A program made the position numbers and the translations under genes. Positions 35,020 through 43,902 of a DNA stretch of 64,000 nucleotides are shown here, in pieces. The DNA is from JAHRAW01 sp028066695 (lineage in GTDB: Bacteria > Pseudomonadota > Gammaproteobacteria > Arenicellales > Poriferihabitantaceae). The first letter of the stretch is position 1. Every line of letters starts with the position of its first letter. The stretch spans positions 1,674,001 through 1,738,000 of the forward strand of contig OY734803.1 in the NCBI GenBank assembly GCA_963457535.1, given 5' to 3'. The notes under the pieces were generated by a model, which worked only from the letters and a program-made list of their open reading frames with translations, was not told the DNA's origin and made no database searches.

Positions 35020-36062
35020 GGGAATATTTTTTCCAACTGAGCGCGTGGATGCCGCACGAGATGCAACTGGTGGTGTGGCCGCTGCTCAAGATCACCGCGA
35101 TTCTCATGCCGCTGATGCTGTGCGTCGCGTATTTCACTTTCGCCGAGCGCAAGTTGATCGGCTACATGCAGTTGCGCGTCGGCCCGAACCGCGTCGGCCC
35201 GCGCGGCTGGCTGCAGCCGATCGCCGACGCGCTCAAGTTGATGATGAAGGAAATCATCATTCCGCACCGCGCCAACAAAAATCTTTTTCTGCTGGCGCCG
35301 GTGCTGGCGCTGATGCCGGCGCTCGCGGCCTGGGCAGTGATTCCGTTCAGCGAGCATTTGGTGCTCGCCGACATTGACGCCAGTTTGCTTTACATCCTCG
35401 CGCTCACTTCCATGGGCGTCTACGGCGTCATCGTCGCCGGCTGGGCCTCCAATTCCAAATATGCGTTCCTCGGCGCGATGCGCTCGGCCGCGCAAATCGT
35501 CTCCTACGAAATCGCCATGGGTTTTGCGCTGGTCGGCGTGCTGATGGCCGCCGAGAGTTTAAACCTGCGCGAAATCGTGCTGCGCCAGTCGGGCGGGTTT
35601 TACCACTGGTACTGGCTGCCGCTGCTGCCGCTGTTTTTGGTGTATTTTATTTCCGGCGTGGCCGAGACCAACCGCGCGCCCTTTGACGTCGCCGAGGGCG
35701 AGTCGGAAATCGTCGCCGGTTTTCATGTGGAGTATTCCGGCATGGCTTTCGCGGTGTTTTTTCTGGCGGAATACGCGAACATGATTTTGATCGCCGCGCT
35801 CACGGTGATCATGTTTCTCGGCGGCTGGCTGCCGCCGCTGGAAATCGCGCCGTTCACCTGGATTCCGCCGGTGCTGTGGTTCGGCATCAAGACTTCGCTG
35901 GTCGCGTTTTTCTTTCTGTGGTTTCGCGCGACTTTTCCGCGCTACCGCTACGACCAAATCATGCGGCTCGGGTGGAAGGTGCTGATTCCGGTCACGCTGG
36001 TGTGGATCGCGGTGGTCGGCGCCGGAAAACTTTTCGCGCCGACCGCGCCGTTCTTTTCATGA
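35016..36062 (+). CDS. nuoH: NADH-quinone oxidoreductase subunit H
   Basis: Membrane subunit, 348 residues, about eight helices, connecting the quinone cavity to the membrane arm. Signature sequence: AERKLIGYMQLRVGPNRVGP followed by RGWLQPIADALKLMMKE, GWASNSKYAFLGAMRSAAQ, and ETNRAPFDVAEGESEIVAGF. It overlaps nuoG and is 13 nt from nuoI. Confidence 0.98.
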   Translation: MREYFFQLSAWMPHEMQLVVWPLLKITAILMPLMLCVAYFTFAERKLIGYMQLRVGPNRVGPRGWLQPIADALKLMMKEIIIPHRANKNLFLLAPVLALMPALAAWAVIPFSEHLVLADIDASLLYILALTSMGVYGVIVAGWASNSKYAFLGAMRSAAQIVSYEIAMGFALVGVLMAAESLNLREIVLRQSGGFYHWYWLPLLPLFLVYFISGVAETNRAPFDVAEGESEIVAGFHVEYSGMAFAVFFLAEYANMILIAALTVIMFLGGWLPPLEIAPFTWIPPVLWFGIKTSLVAFFFLWFRATFPRYRYDQIMRLGWKVLIPVTLVWIAVVGAGKLFAPTAPFFS

Positions 36063-36075
36063 GGCGCGCCGGGCA

Positions 36076-36564
36076 ATGAACTTTCTCAGGCAACTCTACA
36101 AAACCTTCACGCTCGCCGAATTGCGGCGCGGCATGCTGGTCACCGGGCGGCGCCTGTTCAGCCGCAAGATCACGCTGATGTATCCACGCGAAAAGACGCC
36201 GAAGTCGCCGCGCTTTCGCGGGCTGCATGCGCTGCGCCGCTACGCCAACGGCGAAGAGCGCTGCATCGCATGCAAATTGTGCGAGGCGGTTTGCCCGGCG
36301 CTCGCCATCACCATTGACTCCGAAGAGCGCGCCGACGGCTCGCGCCGCACCACGCGCTACGACATTGACCTTTTCAAGTGCGTCTACTGCGGCTTCTGCG
36401 AGGAGGCCTGCCCGGTGGACGCGATTGTCATGACCGACATCCACGAATTTCACATGGAAGAAAACGCGCAGCGCCTCATAGACAAGCGCGGCCTGCTGAA
36501 AATCGGCGAAAAATACGAGCGGGAAATCGCGGCCGCGCGCGCCAAAGACGCGGACTACCGCTGA
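36076..36564 (+). CDS. nuoI: NADH-quinone oxidoreductase subunit I
   Basis: Ferredoxin-like subunit, 162 residues, with clusters N6a and N6b. Both [4Fe-4S] motifs are intact: CIACKLCEAVCPALAI and CVYCGFCEEACPVDAI. The N-terminus (LRRGMLVTGRRLFSRKITLMYP) is the usual amphipathic contact with the membrane arm. In most genomes nuoJ follows directly; here a DNA methyltransferase gene is placed 25 nt downstream. Confidence 0.98.
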   Translation: MNFLRQLYKTFTLAELRRGMLVTGRRLFSRKITLMYPREKTPKSPRFRGLHALRRYANGEERCIACKLCEAVCPALAITIDSEERADGSRRTTRYDIDLFKCVYCGFCEEACPVDAIVMTDIHEFHMEENAQRLIDKRGLLKIGEKYEREIAAARAKDADYR

Positions 36565-36589
36565 AGCGCGCGCCGCGGAACTGCCCGAC

Positions 36590-38032
36590 ATGAAGAAAAA
36601 TATCCTTTACTACGGCGACTGCCTTGAAGTGATGGAGGGACTTCCCGACAATTCGGTCGACTTGATTTATCTCGACCCCCCGTTCAACAGCAAGGCCGAC
36701 TACAACATTTTGTTCGGCGCGCGGCAGGGCGGCGGCGATGGCGATGACTTGGCGCAACTGACCGCGTTCACCGACACCTGGGAGTGGGATGAAAAAGCGG
36801 CGTTGCGCGTCGAAATGATGACGCGCGCGGTGTCGCATCCGGCGCACCGCGCCATTCGCGCATTCGGCGAGTTGTATCCCGATGGAAGCGGCATGTTTTC
36901 CTACCTTTCCTACATGGCGGAGCGCATCGCCATGATGCCCCGCCTTTTGAAGGACACCGGCAGCGTGTATCTGCACTGCGATCCGACCGCATCGCATTAC
37001 CTGAAGATTGTCATGGATTCGGTTTTCGGCGCGAAAAATTTTCGCAATGAAATTGTCTGGTGCTACCGCGGCGCCGGCTATCCGAAAAAAGACTTTGGCC
37101 GCCGCCACGACATCATCTTCCGCTACACCGCCGGCGACGACTACCTGTTCAATTTGGACGCGGTGCGCGGCGACTATGCGCCTGCGACCAAGGCGCGCTT
37201 CAGGCATTACATCGGCAATGTGCGAAAGGGCGGCGACTACGGCGAACAATCGCTTAACCCGAAAGGCAAGCACCCGGACGACTGGTGGGCGATTCAGCCG
37301 ATTGCGCCGTCTTCAAAAGAGCGGCTCGGCTATCCGACGCAAAAACCCCTCGCTCTTTTGGAGCGCATCGTGCAGGCCAGCAGCAACCCGGGCGGGTTGG
37401 TGCTGGACCCGTTCTGCGGCTGCGGCACCACCATTGAGGCGGCGCATCTCTTAAAGCGCGACTGGATTGGCATCGACATTTCCGCCTATGCGATCGAGGT
37501 TGTGCGCCGCGAGCGGATGCGGGATTTGAACATCAGCATCGCCGGCATCCCCAAAGACCTGAAAGGCGCCGCTGATTTTGCCAAGCGCAATCCGTTTGAT
37601 TTTGAAAAATGGGCGGTCACGCGCATTCCGGGGTTTGCGCCGAACAAGGCGCAGCGCGGCGACGGCGGCATTGACGGCCGCGCGCGGATTTTTCAGGGGG
37701 ACAAGAACCATAGTTTATGCATCGCCCAGGTGAAAGGCGGCGCGCCGGGCATTGATTCGCTGCGCGCGTTTTCAAGCATAATTGCGGGAGGCGCGGCCGC
37801 CATCGGGGTGTTCATCACTCTGGAGAAGTGGGAAACGCCTTCGGTGAAAAAGTGCATTTCCCAGGCGGGGACGTTTAAGCGCGGCGAGACCAAATTTAAC
37901 CGCCTGGTAATGTACAGCATCGCCGAATACTTCGAGGGCGCCGAGCCGAAACTGCCGGCGCTGGCGCATCCGCGCACGGGCGAAGCAATGCAGGCGGAGA
38001 TCCGGCCGCATCAAACCCCGCCCGGCAATTGA
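36590..38032 (+). CDS. DNA methyltransferase fused to an Mrr-like nuclease domain, inserted between nuoI and nuoJ
   Basis: A 480-residue protein with two parts. Residues 1-310 are a beta-class N4-cytosine/N6-adenine DNA methyltransferase: catalytic motif IV DPPF (29-32), a middle target-recognition region, GYPTQKPLALLERIV and SAM motif I DPFCGCGTT (273-281). Residues about 335-450 carry a nuclease-like core with Asp362 in GDGGIDGRARI and Gln380/Lys382 in IAQVKGG, the D-x17-QxK pattern of Mrr-type PD-(D/E)XK enzymes. It could therefore be a single-chain modification and restriction enzyme (type IIG-like) or a methylase with an accessory domain. No partner R or S gene adjoins. It is co-oriented with nuo, 25 nt after nuoI and 10 nt before nuoJ. 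Confidence 0.85.
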   Translation: MKKNILYYGDCLEVMEGLPDNSVDLIYLDPPFNSKADYNILFGARQGGGDGDDLAQLTAFTDTWEWDEKAALRVEMMTRAVSHPAHRAIRAFGELYPDGSGMFSYLSYMAERIAMMPRLLKDTGSVYLHCDPTASHYLKIVMDSVFGAKNFRNEIVWCYRGAGYPKKDFGRRHDIIFRYTAGDDYLFNLDAVRGDYAPATKARFRHYIGNVRKGGDYGEQSLNPKGKHPDDWWAIQPIAPSSKERLGYPTQKPLALLERIVQASSNPGGLVLDPFCGCGTTIEAAHLLKRDWIGIDISAYAIEVVRRERMRDLNISIAGIPKDLKGAADFAKRNPFDFEKWAVTRIPGFAPNKAQRGDGGIDGRARIFQGDKNHSLCIAQVKGGAPGIDSLRAFSSIIAGGAAAIGVFITLEKWETPSVKKCISQAGTFKRGETKFNRLVMYSIAEYFEGAEPKLPALAHPRTGEAMQAEIRPHQTPPGN

Positions 38033-38042
38033 CGACACGAAC

Positions 38043-38684
38043 ATGACCTTCCTCCAATACGCCTTTTATTTTTTCAGCGCGGCGCTGCTGTTTGCGGCGT
38101 GCATGGTGGTCGGCATTCGCAACCCGGTGAAAGCCGCGCTGTTTTTGGTGCTGGCGTTTTTCAGCGCGGCCTGCGTGTGGATCACGCTGCAGGCCGAGTT
38201 TCTCGCGATCGTTTTGGTGCTGGTGTATGTCGGCGCGGTCATGGTGCTGTTTTTGTTCGTGGTGATGATGCTGGACATTGACCTCGCCGAATTGCGCGCC
38301 GGCTTCACCCGCTACCTGCCGGTCGGCGGGCTGGTCGCGGCGCTTTTGGTCGCCGAGATCGCGCTGGTGCTGGCGCGCGCGTTTTCGCCGGAGGATTTCG
38401 CGCCGCCGCCGCCGCTCGGGCGGGAGCACAGCAACACGCGCGAACTGGGGCGGCTGATCTACACCGAATACGCGTATCCGTTTGAACTCGCCGCGCTGAT
38501 TTTGCTGGCGGCGATAGTCGCCGCCATCGCCCTGACCATGCGCCCGCGCGCCGGCGGCGGCAAGCGCGTAGATCCGGCGGAGCAGGTGCGCGCGCGCCGC
38601 GAGCGCCGACTGCGCGTCATTAATATGAAATCCGAAAGCGCGGCTGCCGAGCGCGAAACCGAAACCCCGGCGCGCAAATCATGA
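38043..38684 (+). CDS. nuoJ: NADH-quinone oxidoreductase subunit J
   Basis: Membrane-arm subunit of 213 residues with five predicted helices; FLAIVLVLVYVGAVMVLFLF with the pi-bulge region is typical of NuoJ. The C-terminus is a long charged tail (about 45 residues, PRAGGGKRVDPAEQVRARRE onward) that is longer than in many NuoJ proteins. It begins 10 nt after the inserted methyltransferase, and its stop overlaps nuoK. Confidence 0.95.
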   Translation: MTFLQYAFYFFSAALLFAACMVVGIRNPVKAALFLVLAFFSAACVWITLQAEFLAIVLVLVYVGAVMVLFLFVVMMLDIDLAELRAGFTRYLPVGGLVAALLVAEIALVLARAFSPEDFAPPPPLGREHSNTRELGRLIYTEYAYPFELAALILLAAIVAAIALTMRPRAGGGKRVDPAEQVRARRERRLRVINMKSESAAAERETETPARKS

Positions 38685-38986
38685 TTCCGCTCTCGCACTA
38701 CCTCGCGCTCGGCGCGGCGCTGTTCGCGCTCAGCATGGTCGGGATTTTTCTCAACCGAAAAAACGTCGTCATTTTGCTGATGTCGATTGAATTGCTGCTG
38801 CTCGCGGTCAACATCAACTTCGTCGCCTTCTCGCATTTTTTGCAGGACGCGGCCGGGCAGGTGTTCGTGTTTTTCATTTTGACCGTGGCCGCGGCCGAGT
38901 CGGCGATCGGCCTGGCCATTCTCATCGTGCTGTTCCGCAGCCGCCGCACCATCAACGTGGACGAACTTGAATCGCTGAAAGGATGA
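38681..38986 (+). CDS. nuoK: NADH-quinone oxidoreductase subunit K
   Basis: MrpC-like proton-channel subunit, 101 residues, three helices. Conserved membrane glutamates are present in LLMSIELLLLAVNINFVAF and AAAESAIGLAILIVLFR. Overlaps both neighbours by 4 nt. Confidence 0.97.
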   Translation: MIPLSHYLALGAALFALSMVGIFLNRKNVVILLMSIELLLLAVNINFVAFSHFLQDAAGQVFVFFILTVAAAESAIGLAILIVLFRSRRTINVDELESLKG

Positions 38987-40953
38987 GCGCAGTCTACCTC
39001 GCCATTCCGCTTTGCTGCCTGGCGGCGGCGCTGGTCATCGGCCTGTTCGGGCGGCGCATCGGCCGCCGCGGCGCGCACTGCATTGCCATCGCCGCGGTCG
39101 CCGCGGCGTTCGCGCTGTCGCTGCTGGTCTACGCGGATGTGCGCTCGTCCGGCGCGGCCGGCGGCGTGTTTCACACCGTCTACACCTGGGGCGTGAGCGG
39201 CGGCGTGCCGATGCGCGTCGGTTTCATGATAGACGCGCTGAGCGCGACCATGATGGTCGTGGTGACTTTCGTTTCGCTGATGGTGCACATCTACACCATC
39301 GGCTACATGGCCGGCGACCCCGGCTACCAGCGCTTCTTTTGCTACATCGCGCTGTTCACTTTCGCCATGCTGATGCTGGTGATGTCGGACAACTTCCTGC
39401 AGTTGTTTTTCGGCTGGGAGGCGGTCGGGCTGGTGTCGTATCTGCTCATCGGCTTTTGGTATGAGCGCGACAGCGCGGTCGCCGCCAACCTCAAGGCGTT
39501 TCTGGTCAACCGCGTCGGCGATTTCGGCTTCCTGCTCGGCATCGCCGCGGTGCTCCTGCTGTTCGGCTCGCTGGATTACGCCGCGGTGTTTGCCGGCGCC
39601 GAGCGGGTCAGCGAACAGACCGTGTCCAATCCGTTCGGCGAATGGAAATGGATGACGCTGGTCTGCCTGTTGCTGTTCGTCGGCGCGATGGGAAAATCCG
39701 CGCAGGTGCCACTGCATGTGTGGCTGCCGGATTCCATGGAGGGGCCGACGCCGATCTCGGCGCTGATTCACGCGGCCACCATGGTCACCGCCGGCATCTT
39801 CGTGGTGGCGCGCATGTCGCCGCTGTTTGAATTTTCCGAGGCCGCGCTGTCGGCGGTGCTGGTCATCGGCGCGACCACCGCGCTGTTCATGGGGCTGGTC
39901 GGGCTTGTGCAAAACGACATCAAGCGCGTGGTCGCGTATTCCACGCTGTCGCAACTCGGCTACATGAGCGTCGCGCTCGGCGCCTCGGCCTACCATGTCG
40001 CGATCTTTCACCTCGGCACGCACGCCTTCTTCAAGGCGCTGCTGTTCCTCGCGGCCGGCTCGGTGATCATCGCCATGCACCACGAGCAGGACATGCGCAG
40101 GATGGGCGGGCTGCGCACCATGCTGCCGGTCACCTACATCACCTGCGCGGTCGGCGCGCTCGCGCTCTCCGGCATTCCGCCTTTCGCCGGCTTCTTTTCC
40201 AAGGACGCGATCATCATCGCCGTCAGCCACAGCGACTTGCCGGGCGCGACTTACGCACACGCCGCGGTTCTGCTCGGCGTGTTCGTAACCGCGTTTTACT
40301 CGTTCCGCATGCTGTTCATGACCTTTCACGGAAAGATTCGCGTCGCGCCGGAACTTCGCCGCGAATTGCGCGACCCGCCCGGCGTGGTGACCTGGCCGCT
40401 GGTCGCGCTGGCGGTGCCGTCGCTGCTCGCCGGCATGGTGTTTTTCGGGCCGGTGATGGACGGAAGTTTCTTCGGCGAAGCCGTGCATATTGCGCCCGAA
40501 CACGGCGCGGCCGCGGCGCTGGACGCGCAGCGCCACGGGCGAAGCGGCGTCCTTTTGATTCTCGCGGCGATTTTGCACGGGTTTGTCACCGCGCCGTTCT
40601 GGCTCGCCGTGGCCGGCATCGCCGCGGCCTGGTATTGCTACTGCGAGGCGCCGCAATTGCCGGCGCGCATCGCCTCCGCGTGCGCGCCGCTGCACGCGCT
40701 GCTGCGGCACAAATACGGCTTTGACGCGCTCTACCAAAAACTCTTCGCCGAAGGCTCGCGCGCGCTCGGCGGATTTTTGTTCAGGCGCGTGGACGCCGGA
40801 CTGGTCGACGGCTTTCTCGTCAACGGCGCGGCGCGGCTGGTCGGGCGCGGCGCAAAAACCCTGCGCGCCGTGCAAACCGGGCTGACCTACCACTACGCCT
40901 TCGCCATGATCATCGGCCTGTTCGCGCTGGCCACCTATTTCGTCTGGCGGTGA
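38983..40953 (+). CDS. nuoL: NADH-quinone oxidoreductase subunit L
   Basis: Largest antiporter-like proton pump subunit, 656 residues. Seen: FFGWEAVGLVSYLLIGFW (conserved Glu), VPLHVWLPDSMEGPTPISAL with Lys in GKSAQ before it, LIHAATMVTAGIFVVAR, IKRVVAYSTLSQLGYM and FHLGTHAFFKALLFLAAGS. The C-terminus contains the long lateral helix. GTG/ATG overlaps with nuoK and nuoM indicate coupling. Confidence 0.98.
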   Translation: MSAVYLAIPLCCLAAALVIGLFGRRIGRRGAHCIAIAAVAAAFALSLLVYADVRSSGAAGGVFHTVYTWGVSGGVPMRVGFMIDALSATMMVVVTFVSLMVHIYTIGYMAGDPGYQRFFCYIALFTFAMLMLVMSDNFLQLFFGWEAVGLVSYLLIGFWYERDSAVAANLKAFLVNRVGDFGFLLGIAAVLLLFGSLDYAAVFAGAERVSEQTVSNPFGEWKWMTLVCLLLFVGAMGKSAQVPLHVWLPDSMEGPTPISALIHAATMVTAGIFVVARMSPLFEFSEAALSAVLVIGATTALFMGLVGLVQNDIKRVVAYSTLSQLGYMSVALGASAYHVAIFHLGTHAFFKALLFLAAGSVIIAMHHEQDMRRMGGLRTMLPVTYITCAVGALALSGIPPFAGFFSKDAIIIAVSHSDLPGATYAHAAVLLGVFVTAFYSFRMLFMTFHGKIRVAPELRRELRDPPGVVTWPLVALAVPSLLAGMVFFGPVMDGSFFGEAVHIAPEHGAAAALDAQRHGRSGVLLILAAILHGFVTAPFWLAVAGIAAAWYCYCEAPQLPARIASACAPLHALLRHKYGFDALYQKLFAEGSRALGGFLFRRVDAGLVDGFLVNGAARLVGRGAKTLRAVQTGLTYHYAFAMIIGLFALATYFVWR

Positions 40954-42428
40954 GCGGACTGCTCAGCGCGCTGGTGTGGCTGCCGGTTCTCGCCGGCGCG
41001 GCGGTGCTCGTTGCCGGGGCCGGCCGGCGCGACGCGCTGGCGCGGCGGCTCGCGCTCGGTTTTTCGCTCGCGATTTTTTTGCTGAGCATTCCGCTCTACA
41101 CCAACTTTGACGCCGGCACCGCGGAGATGCAGTTCACCGAGCGCCGCGTGTGGATAGAGGCGTTCAACATTCACTACGCGCTCGGCGTCGACGGCATCGC
41201 CGTGCCGCTGATCTTGCTGACCACGCTGCTGACCGTGATCGTGGTCATCGCCGGCTGGAAGGCGGTGCGCGAGCGCGTCGCGCAGTATATGGCCGCGTTT
41301 TTGATCATGGAAGGCCTGATGATCGGCGTGTTCGCCGCGCTTGACGCGGTGCTGTTTTATTTGTTCTGGGAGGCGATGCTGATTCCGATGTTTTTGATCA
41401 TCGGTGTCTGGGGCGGCCCCAACCGCATCTACGCGGCGGTCAAGTTTTTTCTCTACACGCTGCTCGGCTCGCTGCTGATGCTGGTCGCGCTGTTGTATCT
41501 CTACAATGCGAGCGGCGGGAGTTTCGTCATCGCCGACCACCACGCGCTGCCGCTCGCGCTCCTCCCGCAGCAGTTGATCTTCTTCGCATTCTTCGCCGCC
41601 TTCGCGGTCAAGGTGCCGATGTTTCCGGTGCACACCTGGCTGCCGGACGCGCATGTGGAGGCGCCGACCGGCGGCTCGGTCATTCTTGCGGCGGTCATGC
41701 TGAAGATGGGCGGCTACGGATTTTTGCGCTTCAGTCTGCCGATCGCGCCCGACGCCAGCCGCGAGTTGGCCTGGCTGATGATCGCGCTGTCGCTGGTCGC
41801 GGTGGTGTACATCGCGCTGGTCGCGCTGGCGCAGCGCGACATGAAAAAACTCATCGCGTATTCGTCCATCTCGCACATGGGATTCGTCACGCTCGGCCTG
41901 TTCGTGTTTAACGCGCAGGCTATTGAGGGCGCGGTGGTGCAGATGATTTCGCACGGCTTCATCTCCGGCGCGCTGTTCCTGTGCGTCGGCGTTCTCTACG
42001 ACCGCATGCATTCGCGCGAACTGGAAAGTTACGGCGGAATCGCCGCGCCGATGCCGGTGTTCGCCGCGTTCATGGTGCTGTTCGCGATGGCAAACTCAGG
42101 GCTTCCCGGCACTTCCGGTTTTGTCGGCGAATTCCTGGTCATCCTCGGCGCGTTTCAGGCGAACGCGTGGGTCGCGGCCGCGGCCGCGCTCACTTTGATT
42201 TTCGGCGCGGCATACACTTTGTGGATGGTGAAGCGCGTGGTATACGGCAAGGTCATCTCGGACGCGGTCGCCGCGCTGCCCGATGTGGACGCGCGCGAGA
42301 TTTTGTTCCTGTCCGTTCTCGCGGGGCTGGTGCTGCTGGTCGGGCTGTGGCCGGCGCCGCTGCTTGAAGTCATGCGCGCCAGCATTGAAAACCTGCTCGC
42401 GCACACCGCCGCCTCCAAACTTCCCTGA
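40950..42428 (+). CDS. nuoM: NADH-quinone oxidoreductase subunit M
   Basis: Antiporter-like proton pump subunit, 492 residues, GTG start overlapping the nuoL stop. Key segments: ALDAVLFYLFWEAMLIPMFL (conserved Glu), FAVKVPMFPVHTWLPDAHVE (conserved Lys), LAAVMLKMGGYGFLRF, KKLIAYSSISHMGFVTLGLF and ISHGFISGALFLCVGVLYDR. Full length. Confidence 0.97.
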   Translation: MSGLLSALVWLPVLAGAAVLVAGAGRRDALARRLALGFSLAIFLLSIPLYTNFDAGTAEMQFTERRVWIEAFNIHYALGVDGIAVPLILLTTLLTVIVVIAGWKAVRERVAQYMAAFLIMEGLMIGVFAALDAVLFYLFWEAMLIPMFLIIGVWGGPNRIYAAVKFFLYTLLGSLLMLVALLYLYNASGGSFVIADHHALPLALLPQQLIFFAFFAAFAVKVPMFPVHTWLPDAHVEAPTGGSVILAAVMLKMGGYGFLRFSLPIAPDASRELAWLMIALSLVAVVYIALVALAQRDMKKLIAYSSISHMGFVTLGLFVFNAQAIEGAVVQMISHGFISGALFLCVGVLYDRMHSRELESYGGIAAPMPVFAAFMVLFAMANSGLPGTSGFVGEFLVILGAFQANAWVAAAAALTLIFGAAYTLWMVKRVVYGKVISDAVAALPDVDAREILFLSVLAGLVLLVGLWPAPLLEVMRASIENLLAHTAASKLP

Positions 42429-42438
42429 CCCGGCGATC

Positions 42439-43902
42439 ATGCAAGCCCTTCACATCACGGCCGCGCTTCCGGAAATCTTTCTCGCGCTGAGCGCCTGCGC
42501 GGCGCTGTTGCTGAGCGCGTTTGTCGCGCCCGAAAAAAACGGCGCGCCGGCGCTGTGGCTCGCGGTCGCCGCGCTGCTCGCGACCGCGCTGCTCGCCGCG
42601 CTCGGCTTCGGCGGCGCCGCGGGCCCGGCTTTCCACGGCATGTTCACCGACGACCGCCCGGCGCGCGTGATGAAAGTCGCGGTGTGCGTGTTTTCCGCGG
42701 CCGCGTTCATTTACGGCCGCCATTACAACGCCGCGCGCGGCATCTTCACCGGCGAATATTATGTTCTCGGCATGCTCGCGGTTACCGGCATGATGGTCAT
42801 GTGCTCGGCCGGCCATCTGCTGACGCTGTATCTGGGGCTGGAACTGATGTCGCTGTGCCTCTACGCGATGATCGCCTATTACCGCGACGGCGCGCTCGCC
42901 AGCGAAGCCGCGATGAAATACTTCGTCCTCGGCGCGCTCGCCTCGGGCATGCTGTTATACGGCATGTCGCTGTTATACGGGCTGACCGGCGCGCTGGAAT
43001 TGCAGGCGATTGCCGACGCGCTGCGCGGCGGCGAGGCCGGCGCCGCGTACGCGCTCGCGGTGGTGTTCATAGTCGCCGCGGTCGCGTTCAAACTGGGCGC
43101 GGCGCCGTTTCACATGTGGCTGCCGGATGTCTACCACGGCGCGCCGGTTTCCACCACCGCGTTCCTCGCGGCCGCCCCGAAGATCGCCGCGTTCGCATTG
43201 CTGTTCCGCCTGCTCGCCGGCGGCCTGGAGCAATTGTTCGCGATGTGGCAGCAGATGCTGCTGCTGCTCGCGCTGCTGTCGGTCGCGGCCGGCAACCTGA
43301 TCGCCATCGCCCAGTCCAACTTCAAGCGCATGTTGGCGTATTCGGCGATCTCGCACATGGGATTTTTGCTGTTCGGCGCGTCGGCCGGCGGCGCCGCCGG
43401 TTACGCCGCCGCGCTTTTCTATGTGCTGATCTACGCGCTGATGAGCCTCGGCGCTTTCGGCATGGTGCTGCGCCTGTCAAACGGCGCGCATGAATTTGAG
43501 CGCCTGGAAGACCTCAAGGGACTCGGCGCGCGCGCGCCGTGGAGCGCGTTTTTGCTGCTGATACTGATGCTGTCCATGTCCGGCATTCCGCCGACCGCCG
43601 GCTTCTTCGCCAAACTCTCGGTGATTGAGGCGCTGGTGCAGGCCGGTTTGGTGTGGGCCGCGGTCGCCGCGGTGCTGCTCACGGTCATCGGCGCGTTCTA
43701 CTACCTGCGCGTGATTAAACTCATGTATTTTGATTCGCCCGACCATGACGCCGGGGGCGCCGCCGCGGTTCCCGGCGCCGCCTTCGGCGTGAAACTGCTG
43801 CTGTCATTTAACGCGCTCGTCATCGTCGCCATGCTTCCGTGGATCAACGCGCTGATCGCGCTTTGCAGGCAGGTAATGCTGCATTTCGCCGGGCAGGCAT
43901 GA
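42439..43902 (+). CDS. nuoN: NADH-quinone oxidoreductase subunit N
   Basis: Third antiporter-like subunit, 487 residues, last gene of the nuo operon. Visible: YLGLELMSLCLYAMIAYYRD, AFKLGAAPFHMWLPDVYHGA, FLAAAPKIAAFALLFRLL, NFKRMLAYSAISHMGFLLFG and MSGIPPTAGFFAKLSVIEAL. The ATG at 42439 is chosen 10 nt after the nuoM stop; the open frame extends upstream within nuoM. The stop overlaps the ddl start (ATGA), so ddl and the following genes may be transcribed with nuo. Confidence 0.97.
   Translation: MQALHITAALPEIFLALSACAALLLSAFVAPEKNGAPALWLAVAALLATALLAALGFGGAAGPAFHGMFTDDRPARVMKVAVCVFSAAAFIYGRHYNAARGIFTGEYYVLGMLAVTGMMVMCSAGHLLTLYLGLELMSLCLYAMIAYYRDGALASEAAMKYFVLGALASGMLLYGMSLLYGLTGALELQAIADALRGGEAGAAYALAVVFIVAAVAFKLGAAPFHMWLPDVYHGAPVSTTAFLAAAPKIAAFALLFRLLAGGLEQLFAMWQQMLLLLALLSVAAGNLIAIAQSNFKRMLAYSAISHMGFLLFGASAGGAAGYAAALFYVLIYALMSLGAFGMVLRLSNGAHEFERLEDLKGLGARAPWSAFLLLILMLSMSGIPPTAGFFAKLSVIEALVQAGLVWAAVAAVLLTVIGAFYYLRVIKLMYFDSPDHDAGGAAAVPGAAFGVKLLLSFNALVIVAMLPWINALIALCRQVMLHFAGQA

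Noticed and set aside
38698..40893. Minus-strand open frame of 731 codons opposite nuoK-nuoL
   Set aside because: Extremely rich in His, Arg and Gln, without any domain; a shadow of the nuoL codons.
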